The notes under the pieces: model-generated
Databases searched by the model: none
Seen by the model: only the letters and a program-made list of their open reading frames with translations
What the model was told of the DNA's origin: nothing
Origin: an uncultured Selenomonadaceae bacterium
GTDB lineage: Bacteria > Bacillota > Negativicutes > Selenomonadales > Selenomonadaceae
DNA: 13,056 nt
Assembly: GCA_902782705.1 (NCBI GenBank)
Contig: CACZOL010000222.1
Coordinates: forward strand, 1-13,056
Reading direction: 5' to 3'
Translations under genes and position numbers: made by a program
Part shown: positions 1-7,151 of the stretch, piece after piece
How positions within the stretch are numbered: position 1 is the first letter of the stretch
Layout of the letters: each line of letters opens with the position of its first letter

Positions 1-1347
1 GTCCGGCAGACGGTAGGGGGGGAGCTCCAGCAGGAAGGTGGAGCCATGCTCCTGGAAGACCGTGCCGCCCAAGAGCTTCGCGGCGACAATCGCCATGACG
101 ACGCCGAGGATATACATGGCGAAAACGACGTTCGCGGCGTTGTCGGGGAAGAACATCGCAGCGAAGAGCGCCATGATCGGCAACTTCGCGCCGCAGGTCA
201 AAAACGGCGTGACGAGAATCGATGTCATGCGGTCTTTTTCCGAGTCCAGCGCCCGCGCGCCCATGATGGCGGGAACGGCGCAGCCGAAGCCCATCATCAG
301 CGGCATGATGCCTTTGCCGGTCAGGCCGACACGGCGCATGATCGGGTCAGTGATGAAGGCGACCCGTGCCATGTAGCCGGTGCCGTCGAGGAAACTCAGG
401 CAGAAGAACAATACGAAAATCAGAGGGACGAAGGTCAGGACGCCGCCCACGCCGCCGATAACGCCGTCCACGAGCAACGACTGCATCCAGTCGGCGACTT
501 CCCAAGATGCTAAAGTCTCGGTCACGGCGTCGGTCAAAGGGCCGCCGATGAAATCGTCCAATGCGTCGGCCATCGGCTGTCCGATCCATTCAAAAGTGAT
601 CTGGAACACCGCGTACAGCATGACGAGGAACAGCGGCAGCGCCGTCCAGCCGTTTGCCAAAACAGCGTCGATTTTTTCCGTGAGGTCGGGACTGACGCCC
701 GCGACGGAAACGCATTCCGCCACCACGCTGTCGATGAATGCGTATCGCTCTTCGATGATCTTTTCTTCGAGAACGTCGGCGGTAAGACCGCTTGCGCGCA
801 GTTCTTCAACGCGGGCGATATGCGCGCGTACTTTTTCGCTGGGGTGATATTTATCCATCATCGTGGAGGTGAAGACGTCGAGCAGCGTTTTGATACTGCT
901 GCGGCTTCGCGCCGTCGTTTCAACTACGGGCATGCCGAGCGCCGCGCTAAGCTTTTCCGTATCCACGCGGATGCCGTGACGCTTCGCCTCGTCCTGCATA
1001 TTGAGGTCGAGGAGCAGGGGGATGCCCTGTTCCAAAAGCTGGATGGTAAGGTAAAGGTTGCGTTCGAGGTTCGACGAGTCCAGTACGTCCACCACGAGAT
1101 CCGGCTTTTCGTTCAACAGATAATCGATGACGATCTTTTCCTCCGGCGAGCGTGCGTTCACGCTGTATGTGCCGGGCAGGTCGACGACGGAAATGTGCCG
1201 GCCCTGGTGGGAGAGATAGCCGATCTTTTTGTCGACGGTCACGCCGGGCCAGTTGCCGATTTTTTGGCGCGCGCCGGTCAGCTCGTTGAAGATGGTGGAT
1301 TTCCCCGTATTCGGGTTGCCCGTTAGGGCGACTGCTAATGAAGACAT
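1..1347 (-). CDS. feoB: Ferrous iron transporter FeoB (N-terminal 449 codons; runs off the left edge)
   Basis: Inner-membrane ferrous iron transporter with a cytoplasmic G-protein domain. Translating the complement from ATG 1345-1347 gives an open frame to base 1, so the gene is cut by the window, not broken. Visible in order: G1 loop GNPNTGKST (residues 10-18), the G2 threonine in PGVTVDK (about 37), G3 DLPG (56-59), G4 NMQD (116-119), a helical spacer (about 165-230), then membrane segments from about 234. The conserved gate-type motifs GFGCAVPA (353-360, Cys356) and CGAKLP (385-390) are present. The ribosome binding site GAAGGG (complement of 1357-1362) lies 9 bases before the start. FeoA is immediately upstream, 116 bases away, as expected for a feo operon. 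The C-terminal membrane half is not in view. Identification is firm. Confidence 0.97.
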   Translation of the reverse strand, partial: MSSLAVALTGNPNTGKSTIFNELTGARQKIGNWPGVTVDKKIGYLSHQGRHISVVDLPGTYSVNARSPEEKIVIDYLLNEKPDLVVDVLDSSNLERNLYLTIQLLEQGIPLLLDLNMQDEAKRHGIRVDTEKLSAALGMPVVETTARSRSSIKTLLDVFTSTMMDKYHPSEKVRAHIARVEELRASGLTADVLEEKIIEERYAFIDSVVAECVSVAGVSPDLTEKIDAVLANGWTALPLFLVMLYAVFQITFEWIGQPMADALDDFIGGPLTDAVTETLASWEVADWMQSLLVDGVIGGVGGVLTFVPLIFVLFFCLSFLDGTGYMARVAFITDPIMRRVGLTGKGIMPLMMGFGCAVPAIMGARALDSEKDRMTSILVTPFLTCGAKLPIMALFAAMFFPDNAANVVFAMYILGVVMAIVAAKLLGGTVFQEHGSTFLLELPPYRLPD

Positions 1348-1403
1348 TTTTTGTTTCCCTTCTTTAACGTAGTATGCAAAAGCCGTAAAATTTTTTGAGT
1401 AAG

Positions 1404-1453
1404 AAATTCGGAAAATCAGAAATTCGGAAATTCGGAAAATCTGATTTTCTGAT
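1404..1453. repeat. Degenerate octamer tandem array in the feoA-feoB spacer
   Basis: On the plus strand, consecutive 8-base units run AAATTCGG (1404-1411), AAAATCAG (1412-1419), AAATTCGG (1420-1427), AAATTCGG (1428-1435) and AAAATCTG (1436-1443), followed by ATTTTCTG (1444-1451). The 15-mer GAAATTCGGAAAATC occurs exactly at 1403-1417 and 1427-1441. ATCAGAAA (1415-1422) is the inverted complement of TTTCTGAT (1446-1453), so the feo transcript could fold here. The array fills about half of the 116-base spacer, which is long for a feo operon. Its function is unknown; it could be a small dispersed repeat or a structure affecting feoB relative to feoA expression. Confidence 0.8.
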
Positions 1454-1463
1454 CAAAAAAATT

Positions 1464-1688
1464 TCATGCCGTCGCTTCGACTTCGATCGAGGCGGCGTCG
1501 TCCCGGCGAAGCGCCAAGTGGTACGAACGTACGCGCAGCGCGATCGGATCGCCAAGGGGCGCGGAGCGCAGTACCGTCACAGTCGTGCCCGGTACGAGCC
1601 CCATGGTCATCAGTCGGTTTTTCAAGGGCGAGTCCGCGACGGCGCGAATGACGAACCGCTGCCCGGACTTTCCTTCCCGTAGTGTCAT
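1464..1688 (-). CDS. feoA: FeoA, small SH3-like partner of FeoB
   Basis: A 74-residue cytoplasmic protein of the FeoA family, which adopts an SH3-like fold and supports FeoB-dependent Fe(II) uptake. The family pattern is clear: an N-terminal strand, then the helix segment LKNRLMTMGLVPGTTVTV, where the 'L..MG..PG..V' motif is diagnostic, then a final strand IALRVRSYHLALRR. Length is normal for a single-domain FeoA. The start is fixed by a perfect AGGAGG (complement of 1697-1702) 8 bases before the ATG. It is the first gene of the leftward operon, with feoB next. No FeoC-like gene is visible. Confidence 0.95.
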   Translation of the reverse strand: MTLREGKSGQRFVIRAVADSPLKNRLMTMGLVPGTTVTVLRSAPLGDPIALRVRSYHLALRRDDAASIEVEATA

Positions 1689-1736
1689 TTTGGTTTCCTC
1701 CTAAATAGAAAAAATAAATATGAGTTTCTTTTTCAC

Positions 1737-1766
1737 ATGATAACACTTCCCGATACAAGGCGTCAA
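1737..1766 (-). promoter_or_regulatory. Probable sigma-A-type promoter for feoAB
   Basis: On the minus strand, TTGACG (complement of 1761-1766) and TATCAT (complement of 1737-1742) each match the consensus at five of six positions and are 18 bases apart. This would start transcription about 40 bases upstream of feoA. Iron regulation would be expected for feo, but I could not find a convincing Fur-box palindrome overlapping these elements. Confidence 0.5.
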
Positions 1767-1900
1767 GATGGAAATGGGAACTTTTTTCAAAAAAACAGTT
1801 TCGCCGGACAAAAATATTTTGTTTTTTTGCGGGTGTTTTTTTCGGCGCGCGGACGGCGATTTTTCGTATGGACCCCGCTTGTTTCAAGGGGTGGAAGGGG

Positions 1901-1930
1901 TTAGTCAAATCGGGAAAAATGCGGTATACT
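1901..1930 (+). promoter_or_regulatory. Possible promoter for the ldt-polA-coaE-slt-polC run
   Basis: TATACT (1925-1930) is a good -10 element. The -35 is poor (TTAGTC 1901-1906 with 18-base spacing, or TAGTCA 1902-1907 with 17). It lies about 50 bases before the transpeptidase start and is the only plausible rightward -10 seen in the divergent region. The AT-rich palindrome at 1808-1822 (ACAAAA-ATA-TTTTGT) lies upstream, between the two promoters, and could be an operator. Confidence 0.4.
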
Positions 1931-1966
1931 TAGGGCAGATTTTTTTAAAAGAAAAATTTAATTAAT

Positions 1967-1976
1967 GGAAGTGGAG
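1967..1976 (+). promoter_or_regulatory. Ribosome binding site favouring the 1980 start of the L,D-transpeptidase
   Basis: GGAAGTGGAG lies just before ATG 1980. The upstream in-frame ATG at 1965 has only an A-rich leader with no good Shine-Dalgarno, so 1980 is preferred. The upstream start would add just five residues to the signal peptide. Confidence 0.5.
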
Positions 1977-1979
1977 AAA

Positions 1980-3224
1980 ATGTTTGGTGTTCAGGGACTG
2001 TCGCTTAAGATAGGGAAATTAGGCGTGACAGCGAAACGCATGACGGCGCTCATGGCGGTTTTTTGCCTTTTTGGCGCTTCACAGCCCGTATCTGCCGAAG
2101 CGGGGGAGAAAATCACGATCAATCTCGCCAGCCGCATTTTGACGTTCTGGCGGAACGGACAGAAGGTCTCGATGTATCCGATTGCCGTCGGCAAGGTGAC
2201 AACGCCGACGCCGCTTGGGGATTTTTGTGTGCTTGAAAAAGAGGTTGACCCCGTCTGGGTGGATCCAAAGGACGAGAAAAAAAGGGTAGAGTCTGGAGAG
2301 GACAATCCGCTCGGCTATCGGTGGATGGGAATCGGCGGGCATTACGGCATTCATGGCACGAATCGGCCCGATTCGATCGGAGAATATGTATCGAACGGCT
2401 GCATTCGCCTTTGGGAAGAAAACGCCGAGGAACTTTATGAGATGACCGATATCGGGACGCCGGTGGAGATCGATTACGAGCGCTTGGTCATCGAGCGTCT
2501 TGCGGACGGCAGGATTGCCTATTACATTTATCCAGACGGCTATTACCGCCAGTATCTCGATGTCGCGAGCGTGAAGGAAGGGCTGGCGGCTTTCGGCGTT
2601 GCGGATTTTGTCTCCGACGCGGACGTGGCGGAGAAAATTGCCGCTTCGGATGGCGAGCCGACATTTTTGCCTGACACGCTTCGTATCGAGATCAACGATC
2701 TTTGGGTTTCCGGCAGGGCTTTGAAGCGGAACCGCAAGATATATATTCCCGTGGCGCCGGCGTCGGCGTTGACGAAGCTGCCGGTGACGTCGAACTGGGA
2801 CACGATGACGCTTTCGACGGTGAACGGTGCGGCGCAGGGAGAAGTCTTCAACGGGAAATGGTATTTCGTGCTGGACGATGCGCAGAAGCTCTTTGGGCTT
2901 TCTGGGGCAGTGGAAAAAGACGGCGTTTTGCGTCTGCGCAATGCGGCGCAAGCTTCGGTGCAGGAACAGACGGGACAGAACGCGGCCGTGAAGGACCAAT
3001 CCGTGCAGGATAAAGCTGCTAAGGACCAACCGGTGCAGGATCAGGCCGCGAAGGCTCAACCTGTGCAGGATAAGGCTGTGAAGGATCAACCCGCGCAGGA
3101 TAAGGTCGGGAAGGAACAAGCCGCGCGGGAGAATGTCGTGAAGGAACAGGCGGTGCAGAAGACGGCTGAAAGGGAACCGATTGTGCGTCCTGCGACATTG
3201 CCGGACACGCCGGCGAAGGGATGA
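1980..3224 (+). CDS. Secreted L,D-transpeptidase (YkuD family) with a repeat tail
   Basis: Predicted extracytoplasmic peptidoglycan enzyme that would form or exchange L,D-crosslinks. The signal peptide (basic n-region, hydrophobic core TALMAVFCLFGASQ, cleavage after PVSA) occupies about residues 1-39. The YkuD domain follows (about 42-185), with the catalytic HGTN (His125) and SNGCIRL (Cys141, Arg143) motifs intact. Residues about 234-320 form a second beta-rich module that loosely resembles the copper-amine-oxidase N-terminal-like modules seen in Negativicutes and Clostridia envelope proteins; this resemblance is tentative. The last 90 or so residues are low-complexity, rich in Lys, Gln, Asp and Ala, and built from a ten-residue repeat. 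An alternative ATG lies at 1965. The stop overlaps the polA translation-start region, so translation is probably coupled. The transpeptidase assignment is firm; the biological substrate is inferred. Confidence 0.93.
   Translation: MFGVQGLSLKIGKLGVTAKRMTALMAVFCLFGASQPVSAEAGEKITINLASRILTFWRNGQKVSMYPIAVGKVTTPTPLGDFCVLEKEVDPVWVDPKDEKKRVESGEDNPLGYRWMGIGGHYGIHGTNRPDSIGEYVSNGCIRLWEENAEELYEMTDIGTPVEIDYERLVIERLADGRIAYYIYPDGYYRQYLDVASVKEGLAAFGVADFVSDADVAEKIAASDGEPTFLPDTLRIEINDLWVSGRALKRNRKIYIPVAPASALTKLPVTSNWDTMTLSTVNGAAQGEVFNGKWYFVLDDAQKLFGLSGAVEKDGVLRLRNAAQASVQEQTGQNAAVKDQSVQDKAAKDQPVQDQAAKAQPVQDKAVKDQPAQDKVGKEQAARENVVKEQAVQKTAEREPIVRPATLPDTPAKG
2991..3170 (+). repeat. 30-bp in-frame tandem repeat, six units, in the transpeptidase tail
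   Basis: Six consecutive 30-base units start at 2991, 3021, 3051, 3081, 3111 and 3141. Each begins AAGG-C/A-CAA and has GTGCAGGA or a near variant in the middle. The first four units are closest and the last two are diverged. They encode a decapeptide of the form K-D-Q-P-V-Q-D-K-A-A. Because the unit is a multiple of three, gain or loss changes tail length without a frameshift. A flexible, charged wall-spanning linker is a reasonable guess for the tail. Confidence 0.9.
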
Positions 3225-3228
3225 CGGC

Positions 3229-5856
3229 ATGAAAGAACGCTTGATGATATTGGACGGAAGCAGCCTGATGTTTCGGGCTTTTTACGCGCTTCCGCTCCTG
3301 ACCTCGCCGCAGGGCGAGTACACGAACGCCGTACACGGTTTTTCCAATATGCTTGTCAAGATGATACAAGAGTACAAGCCGGATCGGATGGTCGTCGCGT
3401 TCGACAAGAGCCGTCACACGTTCCGTACGGAGCTCTTTGCAGACTACAAGGGAACGCGCGGCGCGACGCCGGAGGAATTTTCCGCGCAGGTGCCGATTTT
3501 GCGCGATTTTTTGGACGCGTGGGGCATCCCGTTCATCGAGATTGATAATTACGAGGCGGACGATATCATCGGAACCATCGCTTCGCGAGCGGCGGCGGCT
3601 GGCGGGTTCGACACGCTGATCGTGACCGGCGATCGCGACGCGTTCCAGTTGATTCGGCCCGACGTGCGCGTGCTTTATACGAAGAAGGGAATCTCGGGCA
3701 TCGAGGTTTTTGATGAGGCGGCATTCCGCGAATCGTACGGATTCGAGCCGATTCGTCTGATCGATCTCAAAGGATTGATGGGCGACAGCTCGGACAACAT
3801 TCCCGGCGTGCCGGGCGTCGGAGAGAAGACGGCGAAAAAGCTTCTGCTTGATTATGGGAGTTTGGAGGGCGTTTTCGAGCATCTTGGGGAAATTTCCGGC
3901 AAGAAGATGAAAGAACGTCTGGCGGAAAATCAAGCGCAGGCGGAGCTTTCCAAACGTCTTGCGACGATTGATTGCGAGGCGCCTGTGCCTTTCGAGCCGG
4001 AGTCATACGCAATCACGCCGGATCGGGAGCGGTTTTTCCGGTTCTGCGACCGATACGGCCTGAACGGCGCGCGTAAGGGATTTGAAAAACTGTATGCAAG
4101 GGAAGAACGTGGGCAAGAAACGGCGGCGGAAGCGTTGCCGTTATTTTCTGCGGAATCCTTCGACGCGGCGGAGGCGGCGGCTGATTTCTGCGCGGCGGTA
4201 CACGGCCAGGAAATTCCGCAGCTGGCGTTTGTCGGTGTTTATGAGGACAGACCGCCGCATTGCCGCATCGTCGGCGCTGGGGTGAGGGCCTGCGGACGTG
4301 TCGGCTTTTGCGCGGCGGGAGCGCCGGGCTGGAACGCGATATGGGCGATTTTGAACGACGCTTCCGTGCGGCGGGCGACGATCGATCTCAAGAGCTTTTA
4401 TCATGCGGGCGGTTCGCCTACGGGTGCGTCCGGCCTTTTCGACGTCGGACTTGCCGGATATCTGCTCGACGCCTCGATCGGACAGGCGTCGGTCGAGAAA
4501 CTGCGGGCGGCTTGGCTGCCGGACGAGACTCCTGTCAATGAAAAAGCGGATTCCAAGGAAAAGGCAGCTGCGGAGGCGGCTGCGGTTGAGAAACTTTCCG
4601 CGTGCCTGCGCGAGCGTATGGAAAAATGTGGCCTGTTCGCTTTATATCAAGATATGGAACTCCCATTGGTCGAAGTGCTGGCGGCGATGGAGCAGACGGG
4701 CGTCTTTCTCGACCGCACGCAGCTTGCGGATCAAGGAGAAGCGGCGGGAGAAAAGCTTGCAGCGCTGGAAGCGGAAATCTACGCGCTGGCGGGGCATCCC
4801 TTCAACGTCAATTCTCCGAAACAGCTTGCGACGGTTTTATTTGAGGAGCTTGGGCTGCCCGCCGAAAAAAAGACGAAAAGCGGTTTTTCGACAAACGCGG
4901 GCGTACTCGAGAATTTGCGCAGCGCGCACCCGATCATTGAAAAATTGCTCGACTATCGCCTTTGGGCGAAACTCAAATCCACGTATCTGGACGCCATGGG
5001 CGAATTGATCGATGGGGAGACAGGGCGCGTCCATACGAGCTTCAATCAAATGTCTACGGCTACGGGGCGGCTGTCGAGCTCCGACCCGAATCTGCAGAAT
5101 ATTCCCGTGCGGACGGAGGAAGGGAAAGCGATACGGCGCCTTTTCCGTCCGGGCGAAGGCTACGATTATTTGACTTCTGCCGATTATTCGCAGATTGAGC
5201 TGCGGATTTTGGCGCATCTTTCCGAAGACGAGAATTTTGTCGGTTCTTTCGCGCGCGGAGAGGATATTCACGCGCGCACGGCTTCGGAGGTTTTCGGCGT
5301 GCCGATGGACGAGGTGACGCCAACCATGCGCCGTCACGCGAAAGCAGTCAATTTCGGCATCGTCTATGGAATCAGCGATTACGGCCTTTCCCAGGGGCTC
5401 GGCATCCCGAGGAAAGAAGCTGCGAAATACATCAGCGATTATTTTGGGAAATACGGCGGCGTCAAGTCGTTTATCGACAACATGGTGAAAAGAGCGCGGG
5501 AAGACGGCTTCGTCACGACGATGTTCGGACGTCGGCGCGAGCTTCCCGCAATCAAAAGCAAAAATTTCGTCCAACGCTCGCTGGCGGAGCGCATGGCGAT
5601 GAACACGCCGATCCAGGGAACGGCGGCGGACATCATCAAGCTTGCCATGATCGAGGTCTACCGGCGGCTCAGGGAGGGCGGCTACAAGAGCCGGCTCCTC
5701 TTGCAGGTACATGACGAATTGGTGCTGGAAACGACGGCAGACGAAGCGGATGCGGTTGACGCGCTCTTGAGGGATGCGATGGAGCATGCCGCGGCGCTTT
5801 CGGTGCCGCTGACGGTGGATATTCACAGCGGGACCAACTGGGCGGACGCGAAATAG
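3229..5856 (+). CDS. polA: DNA polymerase I
   Basis: Family A polymerase for Okazaki-fragment maturation and repair synthesis, 875 residues, close to the usual Bacillota length. The 5'-3' nuclease domain (1-290) is complete: Asp9, AFDK (Asp59), EADD (109-112), TGDRDAF (133-139), GDSSDNIPGVPGVGEKTAKK (185-204). The middle region (about 300-470) corresponds to the 3'-5' exonuclease but has lost the DxE and both downstream aspartates, so proofreading is not expected; this is common in Bacillota PolA. The polymerase domain has TATGRLSSSDPNLQNIP, motif A DYSQIE (Asp652), motif B RRHAKAVNFGIVYG (701-714) and motif C QVHDE (Asp829, Glu830). The start at 3229 is chosen because family members begin there and GAAGGG (3215-3220) sits 8 bases before. 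An upstream in-frame extension would overlap ldt with no support. Confidence 0.98.
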   Translation: MKERLMILDGSSLMFRAFYALPLLTSPQGEYTNAVHGFSNMLVKMIQEYKPDRMVVAFDKSRHTFRTELFADYKGTRGATPEEFSAQVPILRDFLDAWGIPFIEIDNYEADDIIGTIASRAAAAGGFDTLIVTGDRDAFQLIRPDVRVLYTKKGISGIEVFDEAAFRESYGFEPIRLIDLKGLMGDSSDNIPGVPGVGEKTAKKLLLDYGSLEGVFEHLGEISGKKMKERLAENQAQAELSKRLATIDCEAPVPFEPESYAITPDRERFFRFCDRYGLNGARKGFEKLYAREERGQETAAEALPLFSAESFDAAEAAADFCAAVHGQEIPQLAFVGVYEDRPPHCRIVGAGVRACGRVGFCAAGAPGWNAIWAILNDASVRRATIDLKSFYHAGGSPTGASGLFDVGLAGYLLDASIGQASVEKLRAAWLPDETPVNEKADSKEKAAAEAAAVEKLSACLRERMEKCGLFALYQDMELPLVEVLAAMEQTGVFLDRTQLADQGEAAGEKLAALEAEIYALAGHPFNVNSPKQLATVLFEELGLPAEKKTKSGFSTNAGVLENLRSAHPIIEKLLDYRLWAKLKSTYLDAMGELIDGETGRVHTSFNQMSTATGRLSSSDPNLQNIPVRTEEGKAIRRLFRPGEGYDYLTSADYSQIELRILAHLSEDENFVGSFARGEDIHARTASEVFGVPMDEVTPTMRRHAKAVNFGIVYGISDYGLSQGLGIPRKEAAKYISDYFGKYGGVKSFIDNMVKRAREDGFVTTMFGRRRELPAIKSKNFVQRSLAERMAMNTPIQGTAADIIKLAMIEVYRRLREGGYKSRLLLQVHDELVLETTADEADAVDALLRDAMEHAAALSVPLTVDIHSGTNWADAK

Positions 5857-5867
5857 GAGGCGGAAGC

Positions 5868-6476
5868 GTGAGAGTCATCGGATTGACCGGCGGGATCGCC
5901 AGCGGCAAGAGCACTGTATCCGGCTTATTGAAAAAAGAATACGGGGCGGTTATCCTCGATGCCGACGAGGCGGCGCGCGCAATCGCGGAGCCGGAAGCGC
6001 CCCTTTGGCGCGCGTATGTGGAGCGCTATGGAAAAGAGCGTGTCCTGCGTCCGGACGGCACTTTGGATCGGGAAGCGGTGGCGGAGATCGTCTTTCACGA
6101 CGCAGAGGAAAAAGCTTGGATGGACAAGACGGCCCATCCGTTGATTCAAAGGGCGCTTACAGAACAAATGGAGGCTTGCAGGACGGCGGGGGAGAAGGCG
6201 GTCGTGCTCGACGTGCCGCTTTTGTACGAAGTCGGCTGGGAGAAACTGGCGGGCGAAGTCTGGGTTGTCTATGTGGACGAGGCAACGCAGCTTCAGCGAT
6301 TGATGAAGCGGAACGCGCTTTCTGAGGACGAGGCGCGGGCGCGGATTGCGTCGCAGATGTCGATGAAAGAAAAGAAACGCCGCGCCGACGTGGTCATCGA
6401 TAACGGCGGAACACGCGAGGAAACGGCGGCGCAAGTCAGAGCCGCTTTCGAGGGAAGAATATCGAAAGAGAAATAA
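5868..6476 (+). CDS. coaE: Dephospho-CoA kinase
   Basis: Catalyses the last step of coenzyme A synthesis, ATP-dependent phosphorylation of the 3'-hydroxyl of dephospho-CoA, in the cytosol. The 202-residue length is typical. The P-loop GGIASGKST is at residues 8-16, followed by the family segment LDADEAAR, then the core LDVPLLYEVGWEKL and an arginine-containing lid region (RNALSEDEARARI). It starts with GTG, preceded by AGGAGG (5855-5860) at 7-base spacing; that site overlaps the polA stop TAG (5854-5856), so the two genes are co-translated. polA followed closely by coaE is a familiar Bacillota order, but the intervening mutM seen in Bacillus is absent here. Confidence 0.97.
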   Translation: MRVIGLTGGIASGKSTVSGLLKKEYGAVILDADEAARAIAEPEAPLWRAYVERYGKERVLRPDGTLDREAVAEIVFHDAEEKAWMDKTAHPLIQRALTEQMEACRTAGEKAVVLDVPLLYEVGWEKLAGEVWVVYVDEATQLQRLMKRNALSEDEARARIASQMSMKEKKRRADVVIDNGGTREETAAQVRAAFEGRISKEK

Positions 6477-6500
6477 AGCGTTAGGAAGGGGCATCGGCGC

Positions 6501-7130
6501 GTGCGGAAAAAACGGATTCGAAACGAGCGGTACAAAAACCGTAAGTACAAGTCGGTTTTTTTCGCGTTCGTAGCGATCTTGCTCGCGTTCGGCGTTTATT
6601 TTGTCAGTCAGACCGAGCCGGTCAAGAAAAAATATATCTATCCGTATCAGCATCAGGAACTCGTCACGATGTACGCGGAGGCGAACGGCGTTTCTCCCGC
6701 GCTTGTCGCAAGCGTCATCAAGCACGAAAGCAAATTCGCACATCAGGCTCATTCGCCGCGCGGAGCGGTCGGTCTCATGCAGCTGATGCCGGAAACGGCG
6801 GAATGGATTGCGGGACAGCTGGGGGAAGAGGATTTTTCTTTGGAGAAGCTCCGAGAGCCGGAAATGAATATCCGTTACGGAACTTGGTATTTGGCGCTTT
6901 TGGAGCGGGAATTCGACGGGAATCAGGTCTTGACGCTCGCCGCGTACAACGCGGGGCGCGGCACGGTGCATGAGTGGATGGAGGAAAGAGGCTGGGCGTC
7001 GAATTTCAGCGATATATCGGCTATCCCTTATCCTGAGACGCGCTTTTATGTGGGGCGTGTGCTCAAGGACAAGAAACAATATGAAACGTTGTATCACCCG
7101 ACGGACGAGATGGATCGTCGCCAGAAATAA
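6501..7130 (+). CDS. Membrane-anchored lytic transglycosylase (Slt70-type SLT domain)
   Basis: Predicted peptidoglycan-cleaving enzyme that forms 1,6-anhydromuramoyl ends, acting outside the cytoplasmic membrane. A very basic N-terminus (about residues 1-18) is followed by one hydrophobic segment (19-36) with no obvious cleavage site, so it reads as a signal anchor. The SLT domain spans about 48-200 with catalytic Glu76 in KHESKF, then SPRGAVGLMQLMP, NIRYGTWYL, LAAYNAG and PETRFYVGRVL, all family hallmarks. The GTG start is supported by AGGAAGGGG (6483-6491) 9 bases upstream. It lies 24 bases after coaE and 21 before polC, so it is co-transcribed with them. Pairing with an L,D-transpeptidase in the same run suggests a shared cell-wall remodelling role, which is inference. 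Confidence 0.94.
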   Translation: MRKKRIRNERYKNRKYKSVFFAFVAILLAFGVYFVSQTEPVKKKYIYPYQHQELVTMYAEANGVSPALVASVIKHESKFAHQAHSPRGAVGLMQLMPETAEWIAGQLGEEDFSLEKLREPEMNIRYGTWYLALLEREFDGNQVLTLAAYNAGRGTVHEWMEERGWASNFSDISAIPYPETRFYVGRVLKDKKQYETLYHPTDEMDRRQK

Positions 7131-7141
7131 AGATGTGACAT

Positions 7142-7145
7142 GGAG
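7142..7145 (+). promoter_or_regulatory. Ribosome binding site favouring the polC start at 7152
   Basis: GGAG lies 6 bases before ATG 7152. The alternative in-frame ATG at 7140 has no comparable site upstream and would add only four residues. Confidence 0.5.
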
Positions 7146-7151
7146 TGCGTG

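Noticed and set aside
46..1326. Plus-strand open frames at the left edge
   Set aside because: They lie antisense to feoB, which has all G-protein motifs and a proper start; the plus-strand products are low-complexity and unrecognisable.
1700..1770. A Fur box over the feo promoter
   Set aside because: Only weak partial matches to the Fur palindrome were seen; iron control is likely from function but not supported by sequence here.
1872..1892. A short hairpin (CTTG-TTT-CAAG flanked by C and G runs) as a terminator
   Set aside because: No T-run follows on either strand, and no gene ends nearby.
2991..3170. Regular 30-base repeats resembling a CRISPR array
   Set aside because: Units are contiguous with no unique spacers, are coding and in frame, and diverge as protein repeats do.
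3181..3228. An N-terminal extension of polA starting at 3181
   Set aside because: The extension (Arg/Cys-rich, 16 residues) lies inside ldt, has no ribosome site, and family members begin at MKERLMILDGSS or its equivalent.
2079..3933. Minus-strand open frames opposite ldt and polA, including a Pro/Ser-rich repeat protein
   Set aside because: They are shadows of the sense genes; the apparent repeat is simply the complement of the 30-bp tract in ldt.
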